Below, piece after piece: positions 57,573-64,000 of a stretch of DNA of 64,000 nucleotides; within the stretch, counting starts at the first letter, position 1, and the number at the start of each line of letters is the position of its first letter. This DNA comes from Mesorhizobium kowhaii (GTDB lineage Bacteria; Pseudomonadota; Alphaproteobacteria; Rhizobiales; Rhizobiaceae). The position numbers and the translations under genes are program-made. The stretch is from assembly GCF_003253745.1 (NCBI RefSeq), contig NZ_MZXV01000013.1, positions 1 through 64,000 of the forward strand. The letters are read 5' to 3'. The notes beneath the pieces are model-generated. The model ran no database searches, was not told where the DNA came from, and was given only the letters and a program-made list of their open reading frames with translations.

Positions 57573-58148
57573 ATGAACAGGCAAACCAGTCATGCCCGCC
57601 TTGCCGTGCTGACTTGCCTGGCGCTTTTCGGCGGCTTCGTGCCGGCTGTCGGGCAGGTTGCCTCGCAATACAGGATCAAGCCCTCGGACGTGGTGGTGCC
57701 TCCCGAGGTGAAACTGGGGGACTACCAGCGCACCATTCGTCCCTTCGAAAATTGGACGCTGATCTGCGACGAGAACCTCAAGGCCCGCAAGAAGGTCTGC
57801 AATGTCTCGCAGGTGATCGAGGACACGTCCGGCAAGATGGCCTTCAGCTGGTCGCTGGCCGCCACGCAGGACGGCAAGCCGTACATGATCCTGCGCACCG
57901 CGCCGAACGCCAAGAGCGACGGCCTGGTGTCGCTGAAGTTCGAGGGGCGAAGCCAGGCGATCGACGTTCACCTGAACGGCTGCAACGAAATGGTCTGTGT
58001 CGGCATGTTGCCGGTCGGGCCCGTCATGCGCCAGCAGATCTCGCAGAATGCGACGCCGGCGATCTCCTACTCGACCGTCGACGGTGGGACGATCACCGTG
58101 ACCGCAACACTCAAGGGGCTGACAGACGCCCTTTCGCCAGTCAAATAA
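57573..58148 (+). CDS. Invasion-associated locus B (IalB) family protein
   Basis: A 191-residue exported protein with a signal peptide (ARLAVLTCLALFGGFVPAVG). The IalB pattern is visible in the mature part: RPFENWTLICDENL, a following K-V-C, then Q-V-I and LNGCNEMVCVG with paired Cys. IalB of Bartonella is linked to entry into erythrocytes, but in rhizobia the role is unknown. It begins seven bases after the adhesin stop, which indicates one operon. Confidence 0.85.
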   Translation: MNRQTSHARLAVLTCLALFGGFVPAVGQVASQYRIKPSDVVVPPEVKLGDYQRTIRPFENWTLICDENLKARKKVCNVSQVIEDTSGKMAFSWSLAATQDGKPYMILRTAPNAKSDGLVSLKFEGRSQAIDVHLNGCNEMVCVGMLPVGPVMRQQISQNATPAISYSTVDGGTITVTATLKGLTDALSPVK

Positions 58149-58161
58149 CCGGGGCAGCACC

Positions 58162-58830
58162 ATGAGCCAACAGGACCAGTTCATGTCCGCAAAACGCAGC
58201 AGCCCGACCGTCGAGGCGGATCGGCAGAGACTCGTCGAGCCCGGGCGGCGGCGGTGGCCGCGCCTCGTCGGATTTTCACTGTTGGGGCTGGTCGTGGCGG
58301 GCCTTGGCTTCGTCGCCGGGAACTATGCCGCGATCGCCAACCTGGTCGGCAGCGCGACGGCCGCGCAGCCTGAGACAGCCAACCCAGCACTTCCGGACAC
58401 GCCATTCCTGCAGCACGTCAAGCAAGCCGGTGTGCAGGCCTGTTCGACTGTCTTTCCGGTGCTCGGACAGATTTTGACGACCGGCACGAAATACAGCGTC
58501 AAATCATTGTGGAACGACCAGGCTGCCGACAAACATGCCGTTCAGGCCTTTGTCGGCATGGATTATGCGACGGAACGATATAGCGGGCCGGCCGCCGGCG
58601 TTGTTTTCGCATCGCCCACCGCTTCCGGTTGCGAGGGGGCGATGGTGCGGGTGGCGCCGTTCGCCAGCCCGTGTGCCGACATCCCGTCCGTGCTTCCGCC
58701 AGGCAGCAAGATCACCGACCACCTTGGCCAGGTCGAGGTCTACGAGCTTGGCGGGAACGCGGGGGAAGCCCTTCTCCTGCCGACAGGCAACAGCTGTGTG
58801 GTGATCTCCGTTGCTTCGGCGGCGAAGTGA
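58162..58830 (+). CDS. Membrane-anchored protein of unknown function
   Basis: A 222-residue protein with a basic, cytoplasmic N-terminus, one membrane helix at residues about 35-58 (LVGFSLLGLVVAGLGFVAGN) and a periplasmic domain containing four Cys that could pair (residues around QACSTVF, SGCEGAM, SPCADIP, NSCVVIS). No family is recognised. It follows the IalB gene by 13 bases, so it probably works with the adhesin or its secretion. Start at the ATG at 58162. A second ATG seven codons later is possible. Confidence 0.7.
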   Translation: MSQQDQFMSAKRSSPTVEADRQRLVEPGRRRWPRLVGFSLLGLVVAGLGFVAGNYAAIANLVGSATAAQPETANPALPDTPFLQHVKQAGVQACSTVFPVLGQILTTGTKYSVKSLWNDQAADKHAVQAFVGMDYATERYSGPAAGVVFASPTASGCEGAMVRVAPFASPCADIPSVLPPGSKITDHLGQVEVYELGGNAGEALLLPTGNSCVVISVASAAK

Positions 58831-58875
58831 GGACGCGAAGCTGATGGCGACGAATCCCGCGGAGGCTTGTTGACT

Positions 58876-59355
58876 ATGAGATATAGACCTGTGGCTGCCG
58901 TTCTCGGCATCGCCTTGCTCTGGACCGGGCGAGTCATCTCGGCCGATCTGTCGGAAGGACCGCCGGAGCCGCCGGCTCCGCCACCTCAGGAGGAAAAAGG
59001 CATCTGGGCGGCAATCGCCTATTCCAGTGCCGATGTCAGATACGGCTTCTTCTGGGGCGCCGACAAGCGGCAAGAGGCGTCGGACATCGCGCTCAAGCAT
59101 TGCGAGAACGCGGGCGGACAGAATTGCACCGTCGTGGCCGTGTTCCGCAATCACCGCCATTGGGATGACGACGACCAGACCGGCTTTCCTTACAATCATT
59201 GCGGTGCCCTGGCCGTGGCCGAGAAGCCAGCCGACCGGCTCACGCCGTGGGGCGCAAAGTCTGCCCAGACCCGCCGGGAAGCGGAAGACCTCGCTTTGCA
59301 GGCCTGCCAGGCGGCAGGAGACAAATGCAAGATCCGCGAGTGGGTCTGTACATGA
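58876..59355 (+). CDS. DUF4189-family secreted protein
   Basis: A 159-residue protein with a signal peptide (RPVAAVLGIALLWTGRVISA) and a proline-rich linker (EGPPEPPAPPPQEE). A C-terminal domain of the DUF4189 type follows: WAAIAYSSADVRYGFFWGAD, then a pattern of A-x-x-A-L-x-x-C and CTVVAVFRNH, repeated in the second half. Its function is not established. I chose the ATG at 58876 with GGAGG 10 bases upstream. TTG codons at 58867 and 58870 are alternatives. It is the last clear gene of the adhesin operon. Confidence 0.78.
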   Translation: MRYRPVAAVLGIALLWTGRVISADLSEGPPEPPAPPPQEEKGIWAAIAYSSADVRYGFFWGADKRQEASDIALKHCENAGGQNCTVVAVFRNHRHWDDDDQTGFPYNHCGALAVAEKPADRLTPWGAKSAQTRREAEDLALQACQAAGDKCKIREWVCT

Positions 59356-59465
59356 AGCCTGGCCTCACGGCCGTCTCCGCGGGCGGGGCAATCGTATTCT
59401 CATTGGTGTCGCCCGCCTTGGCCCAGCAAACGCTGTTGTTTCAAATGAGGCACCCTGGGTTGTGA
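59352..59465 (+). CDS. Short signal-peptide-like ORF, likely a gene remnant
   Basis: Its ATG overlaps the DUF4189 stop (ATGA at 59352). It encodes 37 residues: a typical signal peptide (MKPGLTAVSAGGAIVFSLVS then PALAQ) and only 12 more residues. It could be the 5' end of a secreted-protein gene truncated by a frameshift. A shifted frame continues open to about 59563 but shows no recognisable domain. Confidence 0.35.
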   Translation: MKPGLTAVSAGGAIVFSLVSPALAQQTLLFQMRHPGL

Positions 59466-59827
59466 AAACCGGTCAGCTCTCGACGCCGATCCATCTTCCG
59501 AAAATTAGCCGCAATAGCGATCCAGCTCCGATTCAGTCGCAAACAGCGGCTATCCGCGCTTGATTCTGCCCGCATTGGCCCACCGCCTGCTGTTTTTAGT
59601 CCTTTTCCCCACTTGGCAGCGTCCGGATACAATCGCAGCGGGGTCGATGCTTATGTGCCATTTTTGCTACATTTCACAACCTTGTGGCCTGAATTCCCCT
59701 TTTAGCAGGGGCTAATTCAATAATTTCTCACACTTTTCGTGAAACTGTGGATAATTCTCGGTGGCAGGCCTTGGCTTGGGTGTAGCACTCGCGAATAAGG
59801 GTGCTGGGGAACGTTAGGGTGGGTTTA
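59466..59827. other. Leader region of the type I secretion genes
   Basis: No gene is supported in these 362 bases. The part from 59640 on is AT-rich (TTTTTGCTACATTTCAC, CTAATTCAATAATTTCTC) and is the likely promoter region of the TolC-like gene. TTGGCT (about 59771) and AATAAG (about 59794) are spaced 17 bases apart and could be a -35/-10 pair. There is no obvious terminator for the adhesin operon. Confidence 0.35.
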
Positions 59828-61276
59828 ATGAATACAATAAGCATCTCGACCATGGGCAAGCGCCTTGGTCTTTTGATGGCGGCGACCATGCTGACCTGCG
59901 CGAGCGCTCATGCGCTCACGCTCAAGGAGGCGATGGCTGTTGCGGTGGAATCCAATCCCGAGATTGGACAGGCAATCGAAAACCGCGAAGCAATCGAGTT
60001 CGAGTTGCGGCAGGCCAAGGGCCTTTATCTTCCCAGTGTCGATGTCGAGGCATCGGCTGGAGCTCGTCGTCTCGACAACTCGTCCCGGCGTGCACTGTCG
60101 ATAGAGGACGATTCGCTCTATCCGGCGGAAGCGGATCTGGTGGTTACGCAGAAGCTATTTGACAGCGGTGCGCGGCGGGCGGAATTGAACCGCCAGGCAT
60201 CGCGAGTCGACGGAGCGTCCTTCCGGGTCCTGGAGCGCTCGGAATTCATCGGGCTGTCGGTCGTCCAAGACTACCTTGAATACATGCTGCAGGCTTCGAT
60301 TGTTGCCGAAGCCAAGAAGAACCTGGGTTTCCATCAGGCGATACTCGGTGACATCCGGCAAGGCATCTCAGGCGGGGCGCTGAACGAGGCCGACCGACAA
60401 CAGGCCGAGGAGCGTCTGTTCGCAGCCAAGGCACGCATGCAGGAGGCGACCGAAGAACTGGAGGCCTCCAAGATACGGTTCTTCAAGACCGTCGGGAAAC
60501 CGCTGGTCAATGCTTCGCGGCCTGGTGATGTCGCTGCCGCGCTGCCGAGGTCACTCGATGACGCGCTCGGCCTGGCACGACAGAACAATCCGCGCGTTCA
60601 CATGGCCACCAGCGATATCGCCGCTGCTGCTTCCATGGTGGATGCGGCCCGGGCGAAATATGGCCCTGAAGTCCTGGCCGAAGGCCGTGCCAGGGGAGGG
60701 TATGATATTGACGGCGACAACGGCGACGCCAGTGACCTGCAGGCGCGTCTGGTGCTGCGTTGGAACCTGTATCGAGGCGGCATAGACAAGGCCAATGAGC
60801 AGGAACAGATCCGCCGTGCCAGCGAACAGCGGCTTGCCTATCACCAGGTGTTGCGTGAGATCGAGGAGGCTGTCCGCACGTCATGGGATCGCCGTTTCCG
60901 GCAAGCCGACCTGGCAAAGACGCTCAGGCTGCAAGCCGCTTCCAGTGAAAAGCTGGTTTCGTCTTACCGCGAGCAATTCAAGGTAGGGCAACGATCGCTG
61001 CTCGACGTGCTCGATGCGCAGAATACACGGTTCAACACGGCAACGCTGGCGGACACAGCATCCTATGCATCGCTGTTTGCCGAATACCGGCTTCTGGCCG
61101 CGACAGGTCAGTTGCTGAAAACGATGGACCTTCAGCCGGCAAAGCAAGCGACGGCATATGCACGAGCCGAGTTCAACACACCAGAAACCGCAGACACTGA
61201 AACCTATGCGCGCACGCCATCGGAGCAGAAGAACGACCTGCCTTTCGATATCCTTGCGCCAGTGAGGAAGAAGTAG
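59828..61276 (+). CDS. TolC-family outer membrane protein of a type I secretion system
   Basis: A 482-residue outer-membrane channel protein with a signal peptide ending in ASAHA, followed by LTLKEAMAVAVESNPEIGQA. This motif marks the N-terminal repeat of TolC-family proteins. The second repeat begins near SLDDALGLARQNNPRVHMAT, about 225 residues later, and EQFKVGQRSLLDVLDAQNTR is the classic second-half motif. AGGGTGGG precedes the ATG at 59828. The gene is followed after 39 bases by the ABC transporter, so they form one operon. The C-terminal tail after residue 440 is polar and unconserved. Confidence 0.9.
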   Translation: MNTISISTMGKRLGLLMAATMLTCASAHALTLKEAMAVAVESNPEIGQAIENREAIEFELRQAKGLYLPSVDVEASAGARRLDNSSRRALSIEDDSLYPAEADLVVTQKLFDSGARRAELNRQASRVDGASFRVLERSEFIGLSVVQDYLEYMLQASIVAEAKKNLGFHQAILGDIRQGISGGALNEADRQQAEERLFAAKARMQEATEELEASKIRFFKTVGKPLVNASRPGDVAAALPRSLDDALGLARQNNPRVHMATSDIAAAASMVDAARAKYGPEVLAEGRARGGYDIDGDNGDASDLQARLVLRWNLYRGGIDKANEQEQIRRASEQRLAYHQVLREIEEAVRTSWDRRFRQADLAKTLRLQAASSEKLVSSYREQFKVGQRSLLDVLDAQNTRFNTATLADTASYASLFAEYRLLAATGQLLKTMDLQPAKQATAYARAEFNTPETADTETYARTPSEQKNDLPFDILAPVRKK

Positions 61277-61315
61277 GACGGCACAAGGTCCAGCGAGGGT
61301 CCTTACGGGCATATC

Positions 61316-63448
61316 GTGAACCAGCAACCCAACATCCTCTCCCCCAAGGAGGCATTCAAGGCCTGCTTCTCAGCGGTTGCCGGCTATCTTGGCAGGCCGA
61401 GTGCCGAGACAGTGCTGTTTGCCGGGGTGCCGATTTCAGAGACGCGAATTGAGGCAGAGGACATTCGGCACCTTGCCGAGCGCATCGGCCTCGAGGTCAA
61501 GGAAGTCAATCATCGCGATTTCCTGCGCGGGCGCGTCGATCTTCCCGCCATTCTGTTTCGCACCAGCCAGCTGCCTGTTGCCCTGCTCGCGGAGATTGAA
61601 GCCGGCGAATACCTGACTGCGCCCCAGGAGAACGGCCGCACCACGATCAGCAGATCCGAGCTGGCTGCCAGCTATATCAGCGGCGGCGCGTCCTTCTCGA
61701 TCACCTATGCCAATGCCACCGAGGGGATGAAGGTCGGCTCGGCGCAGAAGATCGAAAGGCGCCATTGGCTGACGGGGACGATGGGCGCCTTCTGGCGCAC
61801 CTATTCGAAAGTCGTCCTGGCAGCGATATTCATCAATGTGCTGGCCATCGCCTCGCCCATCTTCACGATGAACGTCTACGACAGGATTCTGCCGAACAAG
61901 GCAATATCCACACTGTGGGTTCTGGCAATCGGCATTGGTGCCGTCATTCTGTTCGACCTGCTTTTGAAGACGTCCAGGGCTTCCCTCATCGACTATGCCG
62001 GGCGCAAAGCGGATCTTCGGATATCGTATCTTCTGTTCGAAAAAGTGCTGAACTCGTCACTGTCGGCGCGTCCCGGCTCGACCGGTGAATACGCAAACAG
62101 GGTCACGCAATATGAGTTCGTCAGGGAGTTCTTCACCTCGAACACCATCAGCGTGTTCATCGACACGGCCTTCGTCTTCGTCTTTCTTCTTGTCATCTAT
62201 GCGATAGGCGGCTGGCTGGTGATCATACCGGCGCTGGCCTTTGTGATGTCCGTCATCGTCGGCCTGATTACCCAGCGCCGCATCGGCAAGCGCGTCGCCG
62301 CCTCAATGAACGAAGCTTCGCAACGCCAGGCCCTGCTGGTCGAATCCATCTCCACGCTGGAGACGATCAAGTCGCTGCGCGCCGAGGCGTATCTGCTGCG
62401 CAAATGGGGAGAGCACTCCAAGAACGCCGCCAACACTTCCGAGAAGATCAAGCAACTCTCGGCGGCCGCAGGCAACATAACCCAGTCCATACAACAGCTG
62501 GTGACCGTCGCTCTGGTGGTGGCCGGCGCTTACGCCTTCTCGGAAGGCCATGTTTCGACAGGAGCAATCATAGGAACGGTCATGCTGGCGAGCAGGGCCG
62601 TGGCTCCACTCGGCCAGATCGCCATCACGCTGTCCCGGTTTCGCCAGGCCATGCTCTCGTTGAGAATGGTGAACTCGATCATGGCTCAACCGGAGGACCG
62701 ACCGGACACGGTGGGTTTCGTCAACCGCCCCATTCGCAACGGGGCGATGGTGTTCAGGAATGTCGGGTTTGTCTATCCCGGCTCGGAGAACGAGGTTTTG
62801 ACCGGTCTGAATTTCTCGGTGAAGCCGGGAGAGCGGATCGGCATCATCGGTCGCATAGGATCGGGAAAGACGACGATGGGTCGGCTGATCGGCAGGCTTT
62901 TCCTGCCGACCTCCGGTGAGCTGCTGCTGGATGGGATCGATATTCGCCAGTATCACCCGTCAGAGGTTCGCGCCGCTGTCGGCATCGTTGCGCAGGCCGG
63001 CGATCTTTTTTCGGGCACCATCAAGGAAAATCTCCTGATGGCATGTCCGGAGGCTACCGATGAGCAGATCATCGAAGCGGCAAAGGCGGCTGGCGTCGAC
63101 GATTTCGTCTCACGCCACCCGCGCGGCTACGACATGAATGTCGGCGAGCGTGGCACCAATCTTTCAGGCGGCCAGAGGCAGACGGTGGCGATCGCACGCC
63201 TGCTGCTGACCAAACCGAAAATCGTCTTTCTGGATGAACCATCGGGCTCGATGGATCTCGCATCGGAACGCCAGTTGATAAAGCAGCTCAAGGTCGCCTT
63301 TGACCGCGATACGACGTTGATCGTCTCCACACATCGCTTCAGCATGCTTGAACTGGCCGACCGCCTGATCGTTATCGAACAGGGCAGGATCGTTGCTGAC
63401 GGACCGAAGGACCAAGTCATACAGGCGTTGCAGAAAACAAGCGCCTGA
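61316..63448 (+). CDS. Type I secretion ABC transporter, LapB-like
   Basis: A 710-residue exporter. Residues 1-150 form a C39-like domain without the catalytic Cys, as in HlyB and LapB. Then come about six transmembrane helices (VVLAAIFINVLAIASPIFTM and others). The ATPase domain has Walker A GRIGSGKTT, signature LSGGQRQ and Walker B KIVFLDEPSGSMD. It exports an unfolded protein from cytoplasm to outside together with the HlyD and TolC partners. Start is a GTG at 61316 with no strong ribosome binding site. Similar LapB-type transporters carry large repeat adhesins. Confidence 0.9.
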   Translation: MNQQPNILSPKEAFKACFSAVAGYLGRPSAETVLFAGVPISETRIEAEDIRHLAERIGLEVKEVNHRDFLRGRVDLPAILFRTSQLPVALLAEIEAGEYLTAPQENGRTTISRSELAASYISGGASFSITYANATEGMKVGSAQKIERRHWLTGTMGAFWRTYSKVVLAAIFINVLAIASPIFTMNVYDRILPNKAISTLWVLAIGIGAVILFDLLLKTSRASLIDYAGRKADLRISYLLFEKVLNSSLSARPGSTGEYANRVTQYEFVREFFTSNTISVFIDTAFVFVFLLVIYAIGGWLVIIPALAFVMSVIVGLITQRRIGKRVAASMNEASQRQALLVESISTLETIKSLRAEAYLLRKWGEHSKNAANTSEKIKQLSAAAGNITQSIQQLVTVALVVAGAYAFSEGHVSTGAIIGTVMLASRAVAPLGQIAITLSRFRQAMLSLRMVNSIMAQPEDRPDTVGFVNRPIRNGAMVFRNVGFVYPGSENEVLTGLNFSVKPGERIGIIGRIGSGKTTMGRLIGRLFLPTSGELLLDGIDIRQYHPSEVRAAVGIVAQAGDLFSGTIKENLLMACPEATDEQIIEAAKAAGVDDFVSRHPRGYDMNVGERGTNLSGGQRQTVAIARLLLTKPKIVFLDEPSGSMDLASERQLIKQLKVAFDRDTTLIVSTHRFSMLELADRLIVIEQGRIVADGPKDQVIQALQKTSA

Positions 63449-63488
63449 TAAATAAATTGAATGCATCCAATGCGTTGGGGCGTGGGAA

Positions 63489-64000
63489 ATGCTGGCCAGG
63501 GAAGATCGACCGCCGCTCTTTGCGTCGGCGTCCATATTCATAATAGGAGCGCTCTTTGTCGTTTTTGTCGCCTGGGCATCCTTTGCCGAAGTCGATGAGA
63601 TCGCACGGGGCGACGGCAAGGTGATACCCGCGTCCAAGACCCAGATCATTCAGGCGAGTGAAGCCGGTGTCGTCCAGGAAATCGCAGTGACGATTGGCCA
63701 GGTCGTCAAGAAGAATGATCTCATCATTCGGCTGGACAACACGCTCAACACGTCCAGCCTTGGCGAGCAGCAGGCCAAGGCGCGGGCCCTGCAGGCGCGC
63801 ATTGCGCGGCTCCAATTCGAGCAGAGCGGCAATCTCGAAGGCTCATTTCCCTGTCCGCCCGAGATACAGAAAATGGCGCCGGAAATCTGCGAAAACGAGC
63901 AGAAGCTGCTCATCGCGCGCCGCGAAAACTTCGAAGTCAAGCTGTCGGTTCTCAAGTCGCGCCTCGATCAGCGCGAGAATGAATTGGACGAGGCCACCGC
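63489..64000 (+). CDS. HlyD/LapC-family secretion adaptor (truncated by the window end)
   Basis: The frame opens with the ATG at 63489, preceded by GGGGCGTGGGA, and stays open to the end of the window (170 codons). Residues about 14-34 form a membrane anchor (FIIGALFVVFVAWASFAEVD), followed by DEIARGDGKVIPASKTQIIQ and EAGVVQEIAVTIGQVVKKND. These are the conserved first lipoyl-like half of HlyD adaptors. A coiled-coil with heptad-like spacing follows (QAKARALQARIARLQFEQ). The gene lies 40 bases after the ABC transporter. The remainder lies beyond 64000. Confidence 0.88.
   Translation, partial: MLAREDRPPLFASASIFIIGALFVVFVAWASFAEVDEIARGDGKVIPASKTQIIQASEAGVVQEIAVTIGQVVKKNDLIIRLDNTLNTSSLGEQQAKARALQARIARLQFEQSGNLEGSFPCPPEIQKMAPEICENEQKLLIARRENFEVKLSVLKSRLDQRENELDEAT

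Overview
The window looks like chromosomal DNA of a high-GC alphaproteobacterium of the Rhizobiales, most likely Mesorhizobium or a close relative. The reasons are the GC-rich codon use, the rhizobial style of ABC transporters and regulators, an IalB-type protein, short palindromic intergenic repeats, and a locus resembling rhizopine (moc) catabolism. This placement is inferred from content and has not been tested by comparison.

Layout. 1-74: edge of an IS630-type transposase. 189-3518: two translationally coupled LuxR-type regulators, a possible tiny secreted peptide and a TMEM43-family membrane protein. 3613-13899: a polyamine/amide region with an acetylpolyamine amidohydrolase, TetR regulator, YtcJ-type amidohydrolase, complete Pot-type ABC importer (ATPase, two permeases, binding protein) and two paralogous SxxK serine hydrolases separated by a MITE-like inverted-repeat element. 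14036-18590: Tex, a LysR regulator and divergent glutaryl-CoA dehydrogenase. 18702-25431: a DUF2126/transglutaminase protein, an ATP-grasp plus alpha-E protein and a second transglutaminase, a known but poorly understood peptide-modification type cluster. 25531-30074: topoisomerase IB, a DGPF protein with its ECF42-type sigma factor, and an ALDH7-type dehydrogenase. 30121-32025: two tandem paralogues of an unrecognised protein with a helix-turn-helix-like C-terminus, one of them broken by an in-frame stop. 32401-40150: an MdtABC-like RND efflux operon.

40287-43376: a decayed glutamine synthetase tail, a His-rich secreted repeat protein, an EEP-family phosphohydrolase and a cardiolipin synthase. 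43466-50945: a compact catabolic operon under a divergent LacI regulator. It holds a membrane di-iron hydroxylase, a CUT2-type sugar importer, a Rieske ferredoxin, a hydroxypyruvate-isomerase-like protein and a PanB-fold protein that has lost the usual metal ligands. This is the strongest candidate for an undescribed pathway. 51319-52802: a small conserved-looking ORF and a frameshifted AraC regulator.

53003-64000: a surface and secretion region. It starts with a 1520-residue trimeric autotransporter adhesin in an apparent operon with an IalB protein, an unknown membrane-anchored protein and a DUF4189 protein. A type I secretion set follows (TolC-like, LapB-like ABC transporter, HlyD-like adaptor running off the end). 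The type I substrate is not in the window.

No tRNA, rRNA or CRISPR array was seen. All family assignments come from reading motifs, not from database searches.
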